Assembly: GCA_002716125.1 (NCBI GenBank)
Contig: PAZH01000075.1
Span: 1-40,761 of the forward strand
Reading direction: 5' to 3'
Length of the DNA: 40,761 nt
From: Rhodospirillaceae bacterium
Lineage (GTDB): Bacteria; Pseudomonadota; Alphaproteobacteria; UBA8366
Both the position numbers and the translations under genes were made by a program. The notes under the pieces were generated by a model. That model searched no databases and had not been told where the DNA came from. It saw only the letters and a list, made by a program, of their open reading frames with translations. Below, one piece after another: positions 17,851 to 24,954 of the stretch; within the stretch, counting starts at the first letter, position 1, and each line of letters opens with the position of its first letter.

Positions 17851-18888
17851 TTAGCCGACCAATTTGCCGTTCTCGACGACGGGCACATCGTCAAGCGCGA
17901 TGGTGCACCGAAGCATGGGCAGGTCGAAATGGCCAAGCGTATGCCGCCCGGCGACTTCGTTGGCACCGGTGGAGAAGAGAAAGTTACCGGCGAGCGCGCG
18001 CAACTCTGTGCCATTCGTGTCTCGTTGGTCGTACATGGTCAGCGCCTCGTACCGCGCCGCCGGATTAAGACCCCAACCGACATGGGAGACACCGTAAGCT
18101 TCGGGATCTTCCCATGCTTCGTAGTATTCCCGCATCAGGGAGGCATCGAGTCCGTCGCCTTCGACGGCGGTGACGTAGTCATCCTCGATCGTCAGCGTGA
18201 TCGGCGTCTCGAGATAGCGTTTGAAGGTCAGATTGATGTCGCCGGGCGCCAACACCAATCGTCCGTTGACCGAATGGCGCTTCGGAAATGCGACGACCAC
18301 GCCGCCCGGCCAATGCGCAACCGTGCCCGGCCGGTCCGTCCAACCCCAAACACCCGCCACCGGGCTTTCCGTCAAATCGATCGTCAGATCGCTGCCGGCG
18401 TCCGAAGTCACGGTCATGTTGGTCGCCTCGCGGCAGCGCGCGACCGCCGCGCGCACCCGGTCTTTCAATCCTTCATCGGGCGCTAGCCGCTCCAGCGCTT
18501 CCGGATGTTCGTTCGAAATCATCAAAACCCGGGCCCCGCCCTTTAGGATGGCGGGCAGTTCGGGTGCGTGCAGCAGTCCCTCCACCGTCAAATCCACGAC
18601 CAAACCGCTTCCCGACAAGGCCGCGACCGCCGGCGCAAGCCCCTGAAGCGCGTCACTCGCCCCGGTCGACCGGACCGGTACCGGCGCGCTTTGCGGTGGT
18701 GTCGGCATCACGACATGGAAGGCGCGCGCGCCCAAGGCTTGCAGCGCCAATTCTGTGAGATGAACGTTTAGGTCCCGGGACTGGGTTTCCGACAGGATCG
18801 CAACCGGTTCGCCCTCAGCCACACCGCAGAGCGCAAAGACACGCCGGAAGGCATCAATCCATTTCGCTTCGATTCGATCGGCGAGCAT
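17851..18888 (-). CDS. nicX: 2,5-dihydroxypyridine 5,6-dioxygenase-like protein (NicX family)
   Basis: A 345-residue protein that matches, along its length, the Pseudomonas putida NicX sequence as I remember it. NicX is a mononuclear iron dioxygenase with an M29-aminopeptidase-like fold that opens 2,5-dihydroxypyridine to N-formylmaleamate in nicotinate breakdown. Matching blocks are LLHAPE (H107), WGWTDRPGTVAHWPGG (H192), EAYGVSHVGWGLNP (H269), ALAGNFLFSTG and LGHFDLPMLRC (H320, D322). H269, H320 and D322 sit where the iron ligands H265, H318 and D320 lie in P. putida NicX. ATG 18888 has GAGGGA just upstream. Automated pipelines may call it a leucyl aminopeptidase. The substrate may differ from 2,5-dihydroxypyridine, and nicC, nicD, nicE and nicF are not in the window. 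Confidence 0.78.
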   Translation of the reverse strand: MLADRIEAKWIDAFRRVFALCGVAEGEPVAILSETQSRDLNVHLTELALQALGARAFHVVMPTPPQSAPVPVRSTGASDALQGLAPAVAALSGSGLVVDLTVEGLLHAPELPAILKGGARVLMISNEHPEALERLAPDEGLKDRVRAAVARCREATNMTVTSDAGSDLTIDLTESPVAGVWGWTDRPGTVAHWPGGVVVAFPKRHSVNGRLVLAPGDINLTFKRYLETPITLTIEDDYVTAVEGDGLDASLMREYYEAWEDPEAYGVSHVGWGLNPAARYEALTMYDQRDTNGTELRALAGNFLFSTGANEVAGRHTLGHFDLPMLRCTIALDDVPVVENGKLVG

Positions 18889-18959
18889 TCCCTCGGCCCC
18901 CTGGTCAACATATCGCCGGCAATCTTGCCTGCACGAAAGGGTTTGATCCAGAGAGACGC

Positions 18960-18979
18960 CGCCGCAAAAGTATGCGGCG
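18960..18979. terminator. small hairpin between znuA and the NicX-like gene
   Basis: CGCCGCA (18960-18966) and TGCGGCG (18973-18979) form a perfect 7-bp stem with a 6-base loop, 30 bp past the znuA stop. No U-run follows on either strand, so termination is uncertain. Nothing else stands out in 18889-19008. Confidence 0.3.
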
Positions 18980-19008
18980 CACCGGCGTGAACCGCAGCAC
19001 CCTACGCC

Positions 19009-20136
19009 TTAAGAGCCGAGCGATTGCGCCAAGGTCGTCGCGTTGTGGCGCATCATCTTGAGGTAGGTGGACGCCGGTCCATCGCTCCCAGAGAGCGCGC
19101 CTGGATAGAGCGTACCGCCGATGGCGGCACCGGTCTCGCGCGCGATCTGCTCCAAGAGACGCCGGTCCGTGATATTCTCGATGAACACGGCCGAAATGTC
19201 CTGCTTGCGCATCTGCTTGATCAAGCGCGCAACATCCTGCGCCGAAGCCTCCGATTCCGTGCTGAGCCCCTGGGGAGCCAGGAACGTCACGCCGTAGTTA
19301 CGCCCGAAATACTGGAAGGCGTCGTGCGAGGTCACCACGGTACGTTTGCTTTTTGGCAGATTCGCGATCATGGCGCGGATTTCCGCGTCCAGCGCTTCGA
19401 TCTCCGCGACATAGGCCGCACGGTTGGCCTTGAAGGCGGCCGCTTTCGCCGGAACGGCCTTCACAAGCGCGGCCGTGATATTGTCGACATAGGTCACCGC
19501 GTGCTTCAGGCTTTGCCAGGCATGCGGGTCGAAGGCGCCATGGTCATGACCATGGTGATCGCCATGATCTTCATGGTCGCCCTTCTTATGGTCGTCATGA
19601 CCGTGTTTCGCATGCTCGGCGTGGCCGTGTTTGTGTTCGTCCTTTTTATGATCGCCGTGCCCGTGCTTGTGATCATCTTTCTTATGATCGTCATGGCCGT
19701 GCTTGTGATGATCGTCTTTATGATGTTCGTCTTTGTGTGCGTGGCTCTCTTCTTTGCCGTGGTCGTCGTGGCCGTCTTCAAAGGGAATCGCTTCGATCCC
19801 CTTGGTCGCGACGACGCGCGTGCCTTTGAATCCAGACGCTTTGACGAGGCGGTCGATCCAACCTTCGAACTCCAACCCATTTACGAACAGAAGTTTGGCT
19901 TTGCTGACCCCACGGGCATCGGCGGGTGTGGGTTGATAGACATGCGTATCGCCATTGGGACCGACAAGCGTGGTGAGTTCGATATGCGGCCCGCCGATAC
20001 GCTTCACCATGTCGCCGAGGATCGAAAAGGTCGCGATAACCGGTGTGGGTTTGTCCGACTGCGCAAAGGCCGGCGCGGCGATCGCGAAAGCCATCAGACC
20101 CGTCGCAAGACTCAAAACAGCTCTAAGGTTCGTCAT
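19009..20136 (-). CDS. znuA: zinc ABC transporter substrate-binding protein ZnuA
   Basis: A 375-residue periplasmic zinc-binding lipocalin-like cluster A-I receptor that delivers Zn(II) to ZnuBC. Signal peptide MTNLRAVLSLATGLMAFAIA ending in APAFA-Q (cleavage about residue 25). Metal-site residues: H65 in GDTHVYQPTP, H205 in FDPHAWQSL, and the TSHDAFQYF histidine. Between them lies a very long His/Asp/Lys loop (121-200, 28 His in 80 residues), typical of zinc rather than manganese receptors but unusually extended. AAGGG precedes the ATG, and the start is 11 bp after the znuB stop. It is last in the znuC-B-A operon. Confidence 0.96.
   Translation of the reverse strand: MTNLRAVLSLATGLMAFAIAAPAFAQSDKPTPVIATFSILGDMVKRIGGPHIELTTLVGPNGDTHVYQPTPADARGVSKAKLLFVNGLEFEGWIDRLVKASGFKGTRVVATKGIEAIPFEDGHDDHGKEESHAHKDEHHKDDHHKHGHDDHKKDDHKHGHGDHKKDEHKHGHAEHAKHGHDDHKKGDHEDHGDHHGHDHGAFDPHAWQSLKHAVTYVDNITAALVKAVPAKAAAFKANRAAYVAEIEALDAEIRAMIANLPKSKRTVVTSHDAFQYFGRNYGVTFLAPQGLSTESEASAQDVARLIKQMRKQDISAVFIENITDRRLLEQIARETGAAIGGTLYPGALSGSDGPASTYLKMMRHNATTLAQSLGS
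19537..19776 (-). repeat. degenerate tandem repeat encoding the His-rich loop of ZnuA
   Basis: The 240 bp code for repeated HDDHKKDDHKHGH-like units, about 10-13 residues each, visible as recurrent cttatgatcgtcatg and ccgtgcttgtg blocks on the plus strand. Such repeats can expand or contract by slippage in steps of whole codons. The loop itself is thought to capture zinc. Confidence 0.7.
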
Positions 20137-20147
20137 GAGAGTACCCT

Positions 20148-21017
20148 TTAGGTTTCAATCCGGGGGCGAATGAAGGTTATTGCGATCAAACCGCCCACCG
20201 GCCCGATGATGATCGACAAAGCGTAGAAAACACCTGTCACAAGGATAATCGCCGGCCCGGAGGGCAGGCTGAAATAATAAGAAAGCAGGAAGCCGCTATA
20301 GCTCGATAAGATGGCCGTGATAATGGCCGCCGCGATCATTCCGCCGATGCTCTCGGACCAAAATCGCGCGGCCGCCGCGGGCAGAATCATAATACCCACG
20401 GCCATGAGCGTGCCGAGCGCATGAAACCCGCCAACCAAGTTCAGCACGACGAGCGCCAGGAAGGTTAAATGCGTCATTGCGCTCAATCCGCTGACCGAAC
20501 GCAGAAACTGTGGGTCGGCACATTCCAGAACGAGAGGCCGGAACAGCGCCGCAAGGATAAGGACGGACAGGCTTGTGATCGAACAGAGAAGGATCAGAGC
20601 CGCATCGTCGAGGGCCAGGACGGCGCCTAACAACACATGCATGAGATCGACATTGCTGCCGCGGGTGGAGACGATCAGAACGCCGAGGGCCAGCGAAATC
20701 AGATAGAACGCCGCAAGGCTCGCATCTTCCCGCAATGCCGTGATGCGCGTGACGAAGCCTGAGAGCAGCGCCACCGCCATGCCGGCGATGAGCCCGCCGA
20801 TGGTCATGGCGCCGAGCGAAAGACCCGCGATCAGATATCCAATTGCGGCGCCCGGCAGGATCGCATGCGCCATCGCGTCGCCGGTCAGGCTCATCCGCCG
20901 CAGCATGAGGAAGACGCCGACCGGCGTCGCGCCGATGGAAATGGCGATACAGCCAAGCAAGGCGCGGCGCATGAAGCCAAACTCAGCGAACGGCGCGAAG
21001 AAAATATCCCAGATCAT
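20148..21017 (-). CDS. znuB: zinc ABC transporter permease ZnuB
   Basis: A 289-residue integral membrane protein of the ABC-3 family, with about eight or nine hydrophobic segments; it forms the channel for Zn(II). Family motifs: GFMRRALLGCIAISIGATPVGVFLMLRRMSLTGDAMAHAILPGAAIGY (the region that docks on the ATPase), HVLLGAVLAL and LVGGFHALGTLMAVGIMILPAA. I chose ATG 21017 because it overlaps the znuC stop as ATGA, and the residues further upstream in the open frame are not membrane-like. The znuA start follows 11 bp after its stop. Confidence 0.95.
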   Translation of the reverse strand: MIWDIFFAPFAEFGFMRRALLGCIAISIGATPVGVFLMLRRMSLTGDAMAHAILPGAAIGYLIAGLSLGAMTIGGLIAGMAVALLSGFVTRITALREDASLAAFYLISLALGVLIVSTRGSNVDLMHVLLGAVLALDDAALILLCSITSLSVLILAALFRPLVLECADPQFLRSVSGLSAMTHLTFLALVVLNLVGGFHALGTLMAVGIMILPAAAARFWSESIGGMIAAAIITAILSSYSGFLLSYYFSLPSGPAIILVTGVFYALSIIIGPVGGLIAITFIRPRIET

Positions 21018-21757
21018 ACCGGGAGCCGGCCGCAGACATGCGGCGGACCGGCACAAGCTTCACACATTTGCCGGGCCCGAAATTGGTTTTCAGACGTGAG
21101 CACCTTCGCCGTCGGCCCATGGGCGACCAGCTCACGCGCGAGCATCAACGTATCGGGGAAATGCGCGCGAATGGTTTCCGTATCGTGTAAGACCGCAATC
21201 ACCGTGCGGCCTTCGCCATGCCATCCCTGTATCACGCCCAGAAGGTCCGACAAGGTCCGCGCGTCAATCGCGGTGAAAGGCTCGTCCAACAGCACGAGCC
21301 GCGCATCTTGCAACAAAAGCCGCGCGAACAACGCCCGCTGCAACTGCCCGCCGGAAAGTGTTCCGATGGGTCGCCCTTCGAGACCTGTCAGTCCGACCGC
21401 CGCAATCGCGGCGTCGATCCGCGCCCGGCGCGCCCGCCCCAGCCATCCGAAGGGGCCGATCTCCCGCCAGAGCCCCATGGCGACAAGATCGACAACCGAC
21501 AGCGGGAAGGATTGGTCGATCTCCGACTGCTGCGGGAGATAGGCCACATCTTCGCGGTTCAAGCCGCCAAAAGCGAGCTTGCCCGCCAGCGGTTTCAGGG
21601 AGCCCGTGACACCTTTCAGCAGAGTCGACTTGCCGGCGCCGTTGGGGCCGACGATGGCGGTCAGACTCCCCTCGGCAATCTCCGTGTGCAGGTTCTGTAC
21701 GGCCGGAAGCCGGTCGTAGCCGAGTGTCAGGTCGTTAAATACAAGGGCCGGAGTCAC
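21014..21757 (-). CDS. znuC: zinc ABC transporter ATP-binding protein ZnuC
   Basis: A 247-residue ABC ATPase. Walker A GPNGAGKST, Q-loop in LPQQSEID, signature LSGGQLQRALFARLLL, Walker B LVLLDEPFTAID and the H-loop in VIAVLHDTE are all present. It powers zinc import with ZnuB. I chose the GTG at 21757, giving MTPALVFNDLTLGYDRLP, because GAGG lies about 7 bases upstream and overlaps the stop of the small gene before it. A longer reading from 21799 would add 14 residues encoded in the other frame of that small gene and looks unlikely. Confidence 0.93.
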   Translation of the reverse strand: MTPALVFNDLTLGYDRLPAVQNLHTEIAEGSLTAIVGPNGAGKSTLLKGVTGSLKPLAGKLAFGGLNREDVAYLPQQSEIDQSFPLSVVDLVAMGLWREIGPFGWLGRARRARIDAAIAAVGLTGLEGRPIGTLSGGQLQRALFARLLLQDARLVLLDEPFTAIDARTLSDLLGVIQGWHGEGRTVIAVLHDTETIRAHFPDTLMLARELVAHGPTAKVLTSENQFRARQMCEACAGPPHVCGRLPV

Positions 21758-21765
21758 AGCACACC

Positions 21766-21885
21766 TCAACCCGCCGTCGCCCAGAAGAAACCGAGCCACA
21801 GCACCGCGACGACGACCGCCGAGGCGACCAATCGGGGCCCAACGCCGAGAAGGAGCAGACGAAGCATTGGTTGTTGTTCGGTCAT
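21766..21885 (-). CDS. 39-residue single-pass membrane protein leading the znu operon
   Basis: The frame reads MTEQQPMLRLLLLGVGPRLV followed by ASAVVVAVLWLGFFWATAG and a TGA. Residues about 8-37 form one long hydrophobic helix with a GVGPR turn. It starts 80 bp downstream of the Zur-box promoter and ends 9 bp before the znuC GTG; its stop overlaps the znuC Shine-Dalgarno sequence, so translation is probably coupled. I do not recognise a named family. By position it could be an accessory subunit of the ZnuBC transporter. No strong Shine-Dalgarno sequence is seen before its ATG. The coding call rests on position, length of the hydrophobic run and the operon fit. Confidence 0.6.
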   Translation of the reverse strand: MTEQQPMLRLLLLGVGPRLVASAVVVAVLWLGFFWATAG

Positions 21886-21961
21886 ATCAATACGGGCTCG
21901 CTTCGGCGATTGTTGGAACGGTTGGCTTCAAATCCGCGTTCTGCGCAAAATTAGAACGCAC

Positions 21962-21994
21962 GCAGTGTTATATTGTATCATTTTGAAACTTCAA
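21962..21994 (-). promoter_or_regulatory. znu operon promoter with overlapping Zur box
   Basis: On the minus strand TTGAAG (complement of 21989-21994), a 16-bp spacer and TATAAC (complement of 21967-21972) form a good promoter. The segment 21962-21984 is an imperfect palindrome with core TGTTATA-T-TGTATCA, and by hand alignment it matches 17 of 22 defined positions of the E. coli Zur consensus (GAAATGTTATA/TATAACATTTC halves). The box covers the -10, so zinc-loaded Zur would block RNA polymerase. Transcription starts near 21960, leaving a leader of about 75 nt to the small gene. The rest of 21886-22134 shows no other clear signal, including none I trust for gloB. Confidence 0.75.
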
Positions 21995-22134
21995 GCGAGT
22001 CTCGATCAAAATTTGTGCAAAAGGATTTCGATCAAACGCGCGTTCTCAGCGATCAGGCTGGTCAATTTGGCTGTCTTTGGGTACCTCTAGAGACAACATT
22101 TCAACCGACGCCGACATGATGAAAGGCTCGAGCC

Positions 22135-22902
22135 ATGCCTCTGCAAGTCCACCAATTTCCCTGTCGATCGGATAACTACGGGTTTCTGGCCCATGATCCG
22201 GCCACCCAATCGACCGCGTGCATCGACACGCCGGACGACGACGCGACGAACGCCGCGCTCGAAGAGAACGGCTGGCGCCTCACCCATATTCTCAATACGC
22301 ACCATCACGGCGATCACACCGGCGCAAACCTGTCGCTGAAAGAACGCTGGGGCTGCACAATCGTCGGGGCGGCCAACGATGCGGAACGGATTCCGGGCAT
22401 CGAGGGGCGCGTGTCGGACGGCGACACCTATACCTTCGGCGGATTGGATGCGAAGGTCTTCGAGGTGCCCGGCCATACCACCGGACACATTGCCTATTAC
22501 TTCGAAAGCGAGGGCATCGCCTTCGTCGGCGATACCTTGTTCGCGCTCGGCTGCGGCCGTCTGTTCGAAGGGACGCCGGAAATGATGTGGAACAGCTTGC
22601 AGAAGCTGATGGCGCTGCCCGACGACACGGTCGTGTATTGCGCGCACGAGTATACCCAGGCCAACGCCGAGTTCGCGCTTTCCGTCGAGCCCGGCAACGA
22701 CCGCCTGGTGGCCCGCAGCAAGGAGATCGACGAACTGCGCGCAAAAGGCCTGCCGACCGTGCCGACGACCATCGGTCTGGAGCGGGAAACAAATCCGTTC
22801 GTCCGCCCGATGAGCGAGAACCTGCAAGCGACCATCGGATTGAGCGGCGCGGATTTGGTGTCCGTTTTCGCGGAGACCCGCAAGCGCAAGGATAACTTCT
22901 AA
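22135..22902 (+). CDS. gloB: hydroxyacylglutathione hydrolase (glyoxalase II)
   Basis: A 255-residue metallo-beta-lactamase-fold enzyme that hydrolyses S-lactoylglutathione to lactate and glutathione, the second step of methylglyoxal detoxification. The zinc motif THHHGDH (55-61) carries the paired metal ligands, with further ligands in PGHTTGH, FVGDTLFALGCGRLFEG and YCAHEYT. The length and the C-terminal glutathione-binding part (ARSKEIDELRAKGLPTVPTT, then NPFVR) match glyoxalase II. AAAGG lies upstream of the ATG. A glutathione transferase gene follows on the opposite strand. Confidence 0.96.
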   Translation: MPLQVHQFPCRSDNYGFLAHDPATQSTACIDTPDDDATNAALEENGWRLTHILNTHHHGDHTGANLSLKERWGCTIVGAANDAERIPGIEGRVSDGDTYTFGGLDAKVFEVPGHTTGHIAYYFESEGIAFVGDTLFALGCGRLFEGTPEMMWNSLQKLMALPDDTVVYCAHEYTQANAEFALSVEPGNDRLVARSKEIDELRAKGLPTVPTTIGLERETNPFVRPMSENLQATIGLSGADLVSVFAETRKRKDNF

Positions 22903-22929
22903 ACCGGCGAACCCCGTATAGGCTTCGTC

Positions 22930-23577
22930 CTATTCGAAGCGGTCCGGCGAGACGTCGGGCCGGTGACGCGCCCATACCGGTGCGCCAGCCGGGCGTTTGC
23001 TCACCGCCGCCGTCAACGCTTCCACTTTGCGAAGATTGTCCGGCCGCCATGCATCTTGCTGTGCCCAGCGGCTGACGACGGCGATGTAGAGGTCCGTGAG
23101 GCAAAACCCGGACGCCAATAAATACGGGTCGCCGGCGATTTCTGCCTCAACGATCTGCCAGCGCTTGCGCCACGTCGCGCGCGCGACCTCGCGCACGCCG
23201 GGCGCGACATTCGGGGTCGGCGCGAAACGCTCCGGATAGTCGTTGATCTCGACCATTGGATAGATTTCGGTTGCGACAAACAGTAGCCAGCGAAGCGCCT
23301 GTGCCCGCGCGGCTTGATCTTGCGGTAACAGCCCCGCGTCGGGATGACGGGTTTCGAGCGTCAGGAGAATGGCCACGGATTCGGTCAGCGTTTCGCCTGC
23401 CGGTGTCACCAGCGCCGGTATCTTGCGTTGCGGATTGACCGCCGCGTAGGTGTCGTTCCGCTGCGCCTCGGTCTCAAGGTCAACGTCCCGAACCTCGTAA
23501 TCCGCGCCGATCTCCGCCAAGGCCAACTCCACCGCCAGAGAGCCCGACCGCCGGTGCCCGTAGAGTATGTAGCTCAT
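22930..23577 (-). CDS. glutathione S-transferase family protein
   Basis: A 215-residue cytosolic protein with the GST layout: a thioredoxin-like N-terminal domain (MSYILYGHRRSGSLAVELAL, with the S-G-S around residues 11-13 as possible catalytic Ser; NPQRKIPALVTPAGETLTESVAILL giving the cis-Pro and the ES pair that bind glutathione) and an all-helical C-terminal domain with FCLTDLYIAVVSRW, the conserved N-cap motif. Conjugates or transforms an electrophile with glutathione; the substrate is unknown. It converges with gloB, 27 bp apart. Confidence 0.92.
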   Translation of the reverse strand: MSYILYGHRRSGSLAVELALAEIGADYEVRDVDLETEAQRNDTYAAVNPQRKIPALVTPAGETLTESVAILLTLETRHPDAGLLPQDQAARAQALRWLLFVATEIYPMVEINDYPERFAPTPNVAPGVREVARATWRKRWQIVEAEIAGDPYLLASGFCLTDLYIAVVSRWAQQDAWRPDNLRKVEALTAAVSKRPAGAPVWARHRPDVSPDRFE

Positions 23578-23685
23578 GTCTCTCTACCGTTTTGTCGCTG
23601 CAGAATTCAGGATAGGTTAAGGGATTCCTAGTCGATGCTAAAGCGGCATCGGAAGATCAATGCTTCGCTCAAGGCTTTCAGACGC

Positions 23686-24936
23686 ATGACGACCAGCAAA
23701 GAAGTGACGGTTCTCGGTGCCGGCGCGATCGGGGTTTGCGTGGCGCTCTACCTTCAGCGCGATGGTTTCACGGTGACGCTGATCGACCGGGACGAACCCG
23801 CGAGCGGCTGTTCGTTCGGCAATGCCGGTCTCATCCAATGCGCCAGCGTCGTCCCGGTCGCGACACCCGGCATCGTGCGCCAGGTGCCGCGGATGCTCCT
23901 CGACAAAAGCCAGCCGTTGTTCATTCAATGGCGCTACCTGCCGTCCTTGTCGCCATATCTCCTGCGCTTCCTCGGCGAGGCGCGCGACAACCGCGTCGCG
24001 GCGAACGCCCGGGCGCTGGCCAGCATCGTGCCCGATTCCTACGAAGCTTACCGCCCGCTGATTGCAGCGGCGGGGATCGAGGAGATGGTCAAGCCGAGCG
24101 GCGAACTGCACGTCTTTGAGACCGACGCCGCCTTCCGCGATGCGCAAGCGAACTTCGAGATGCGGCGGGCCCACGGCGTTCCGGTCGACACGCTCGACGC
24201 CGACGCCGTGCGGCAACTCGAGCCGTCATTGGCGCGCTCGGTACGTCACGGCCTTTTCCTACCCAGTTGTTATCAGACGGCGAACCCTTTCCGGTTTATC
24301 GACGCCTTGGCGCGGCATTTCATAGCGCAAGGCGGGACCTTCCTGAAGCGGGAGGTGCGAGACCTCTCGCTCGAGGCGGACGGGACGGTGGCAATTGCGA
24401 CCGACGCGGGCCACCTTTCCGCCGAGACCGTTGTCCTCGCTTTCGGCGCTTTCTCGAAACCTTTCGCGGCGCAACTCGGGATCCAAGTACCGCTCAATTC
24501 GGAACGCGGCTATCACGTCCAACTGCCGGAGCCCGGCGTCACGCTCAATCGAACCGTCATCTCAGGCGAGCACCGCTTCGCCATGTCGCCGATCGACGGC
24601 AAGGTTCGGATCGTCGGCACGGCGGAGCTCGCAAAGGTCGGTGCACCGACGAACTACCAGCGCGCAAAACGGCTGATCCCCTTGGCGCAACATCTTCTGC
24701 CGGGCCTGGATGCCAGCGGCGGCCAGGAATGGATGGGCCATCGTCCCTCGACGCCGGACAGCCTGCCCGTGCTCGGCCGGTCGGCGCGCCATCCGAACGT
24801 CTATTTCGCCTTCGGCCACAATCATTCGGGACTGACGTTGGGCGGCATGACGGGAAGATTGATGGCGGACCTCGTCGCCGGACGTCCCGCCTCGGTCGAT
24901 CTGGCGCCGTTCGATCCCGCCCGCTTCCAAGGTTAA
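23686..24936 (+). CDS. FAD-dependent oxidoreductase, D-amino-acid dehydrogenase (DadA)-like
   Basis: A 416-residue DAO-family flavoprotein. The N-terminus EVTVLGAGAIGVCVALYLQRDG is the FAD Rossmann motif; SFGNAGLIQCASVVPVATPGI matches the DadA pattern after it. The C-terminal HRPSTPDSLPVLGRS and FGHNHSGLTLGGMTGRLMADLV region closes the FAD site. DadA-type enzymes oxidise D-amino acids to 2-oxo acids and ammonia through an imine, delivering electrons to the membrane. I start at ATG 23686; the frame is open to 23635, but the extra 17 residues are basic and have no family match. Substrate identity is not proven. Confidence 0.88.
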   Translation: MTTSKEVTVLGAGAIGVCVALYLQRDGFTVTLIDRDEPASGCSFGNAGLIQCASVVPVATPGIVRQVPRMLLDKSQPLFIQWRYLPSLSPYLLRFLGEARDNRVAANARALASIVPDSYEAYRPLIAAAGIEEMVKPSGELHVFETDAAFRDAQANFEMRRAHGVPVDTLDADAVRQLEPSLARSVRHGLFLPSCYQTANPFRFIDALARHFIAQGGTFLKREVRDLSLEADGTVAIATDAGHLSAETVVLAFGAFSKPFAAQLGIQVPLNSERGYHVQLPEPGVTLNRTVISGEHRFAMSPIDGKVRIVGTAELAKVGAPTNYQRAKRLIPLAQHLLPGLDASGGQEWMGHRPSTPDSLPVLGRSARHPNVYFAFGHNHSGLTLGGMTGRLMADLVAGRPASVDLAPFDPARFQG

Positions 24937-24954
24937 GGCCGCGGCGCGCCGGCC

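Noticed and set aside
18960..18979. strong Rho-independent terminator after znuA
   Set aside because: The stem is good but there is no U-run on either strand, so it is kept only as a low-confidence hairpin.
19537..19776. CRISPR-like short repeat array
   Set aside because: The units are degenerate, lack spacers and lie in frame within znuA, coding the His-rich loop.
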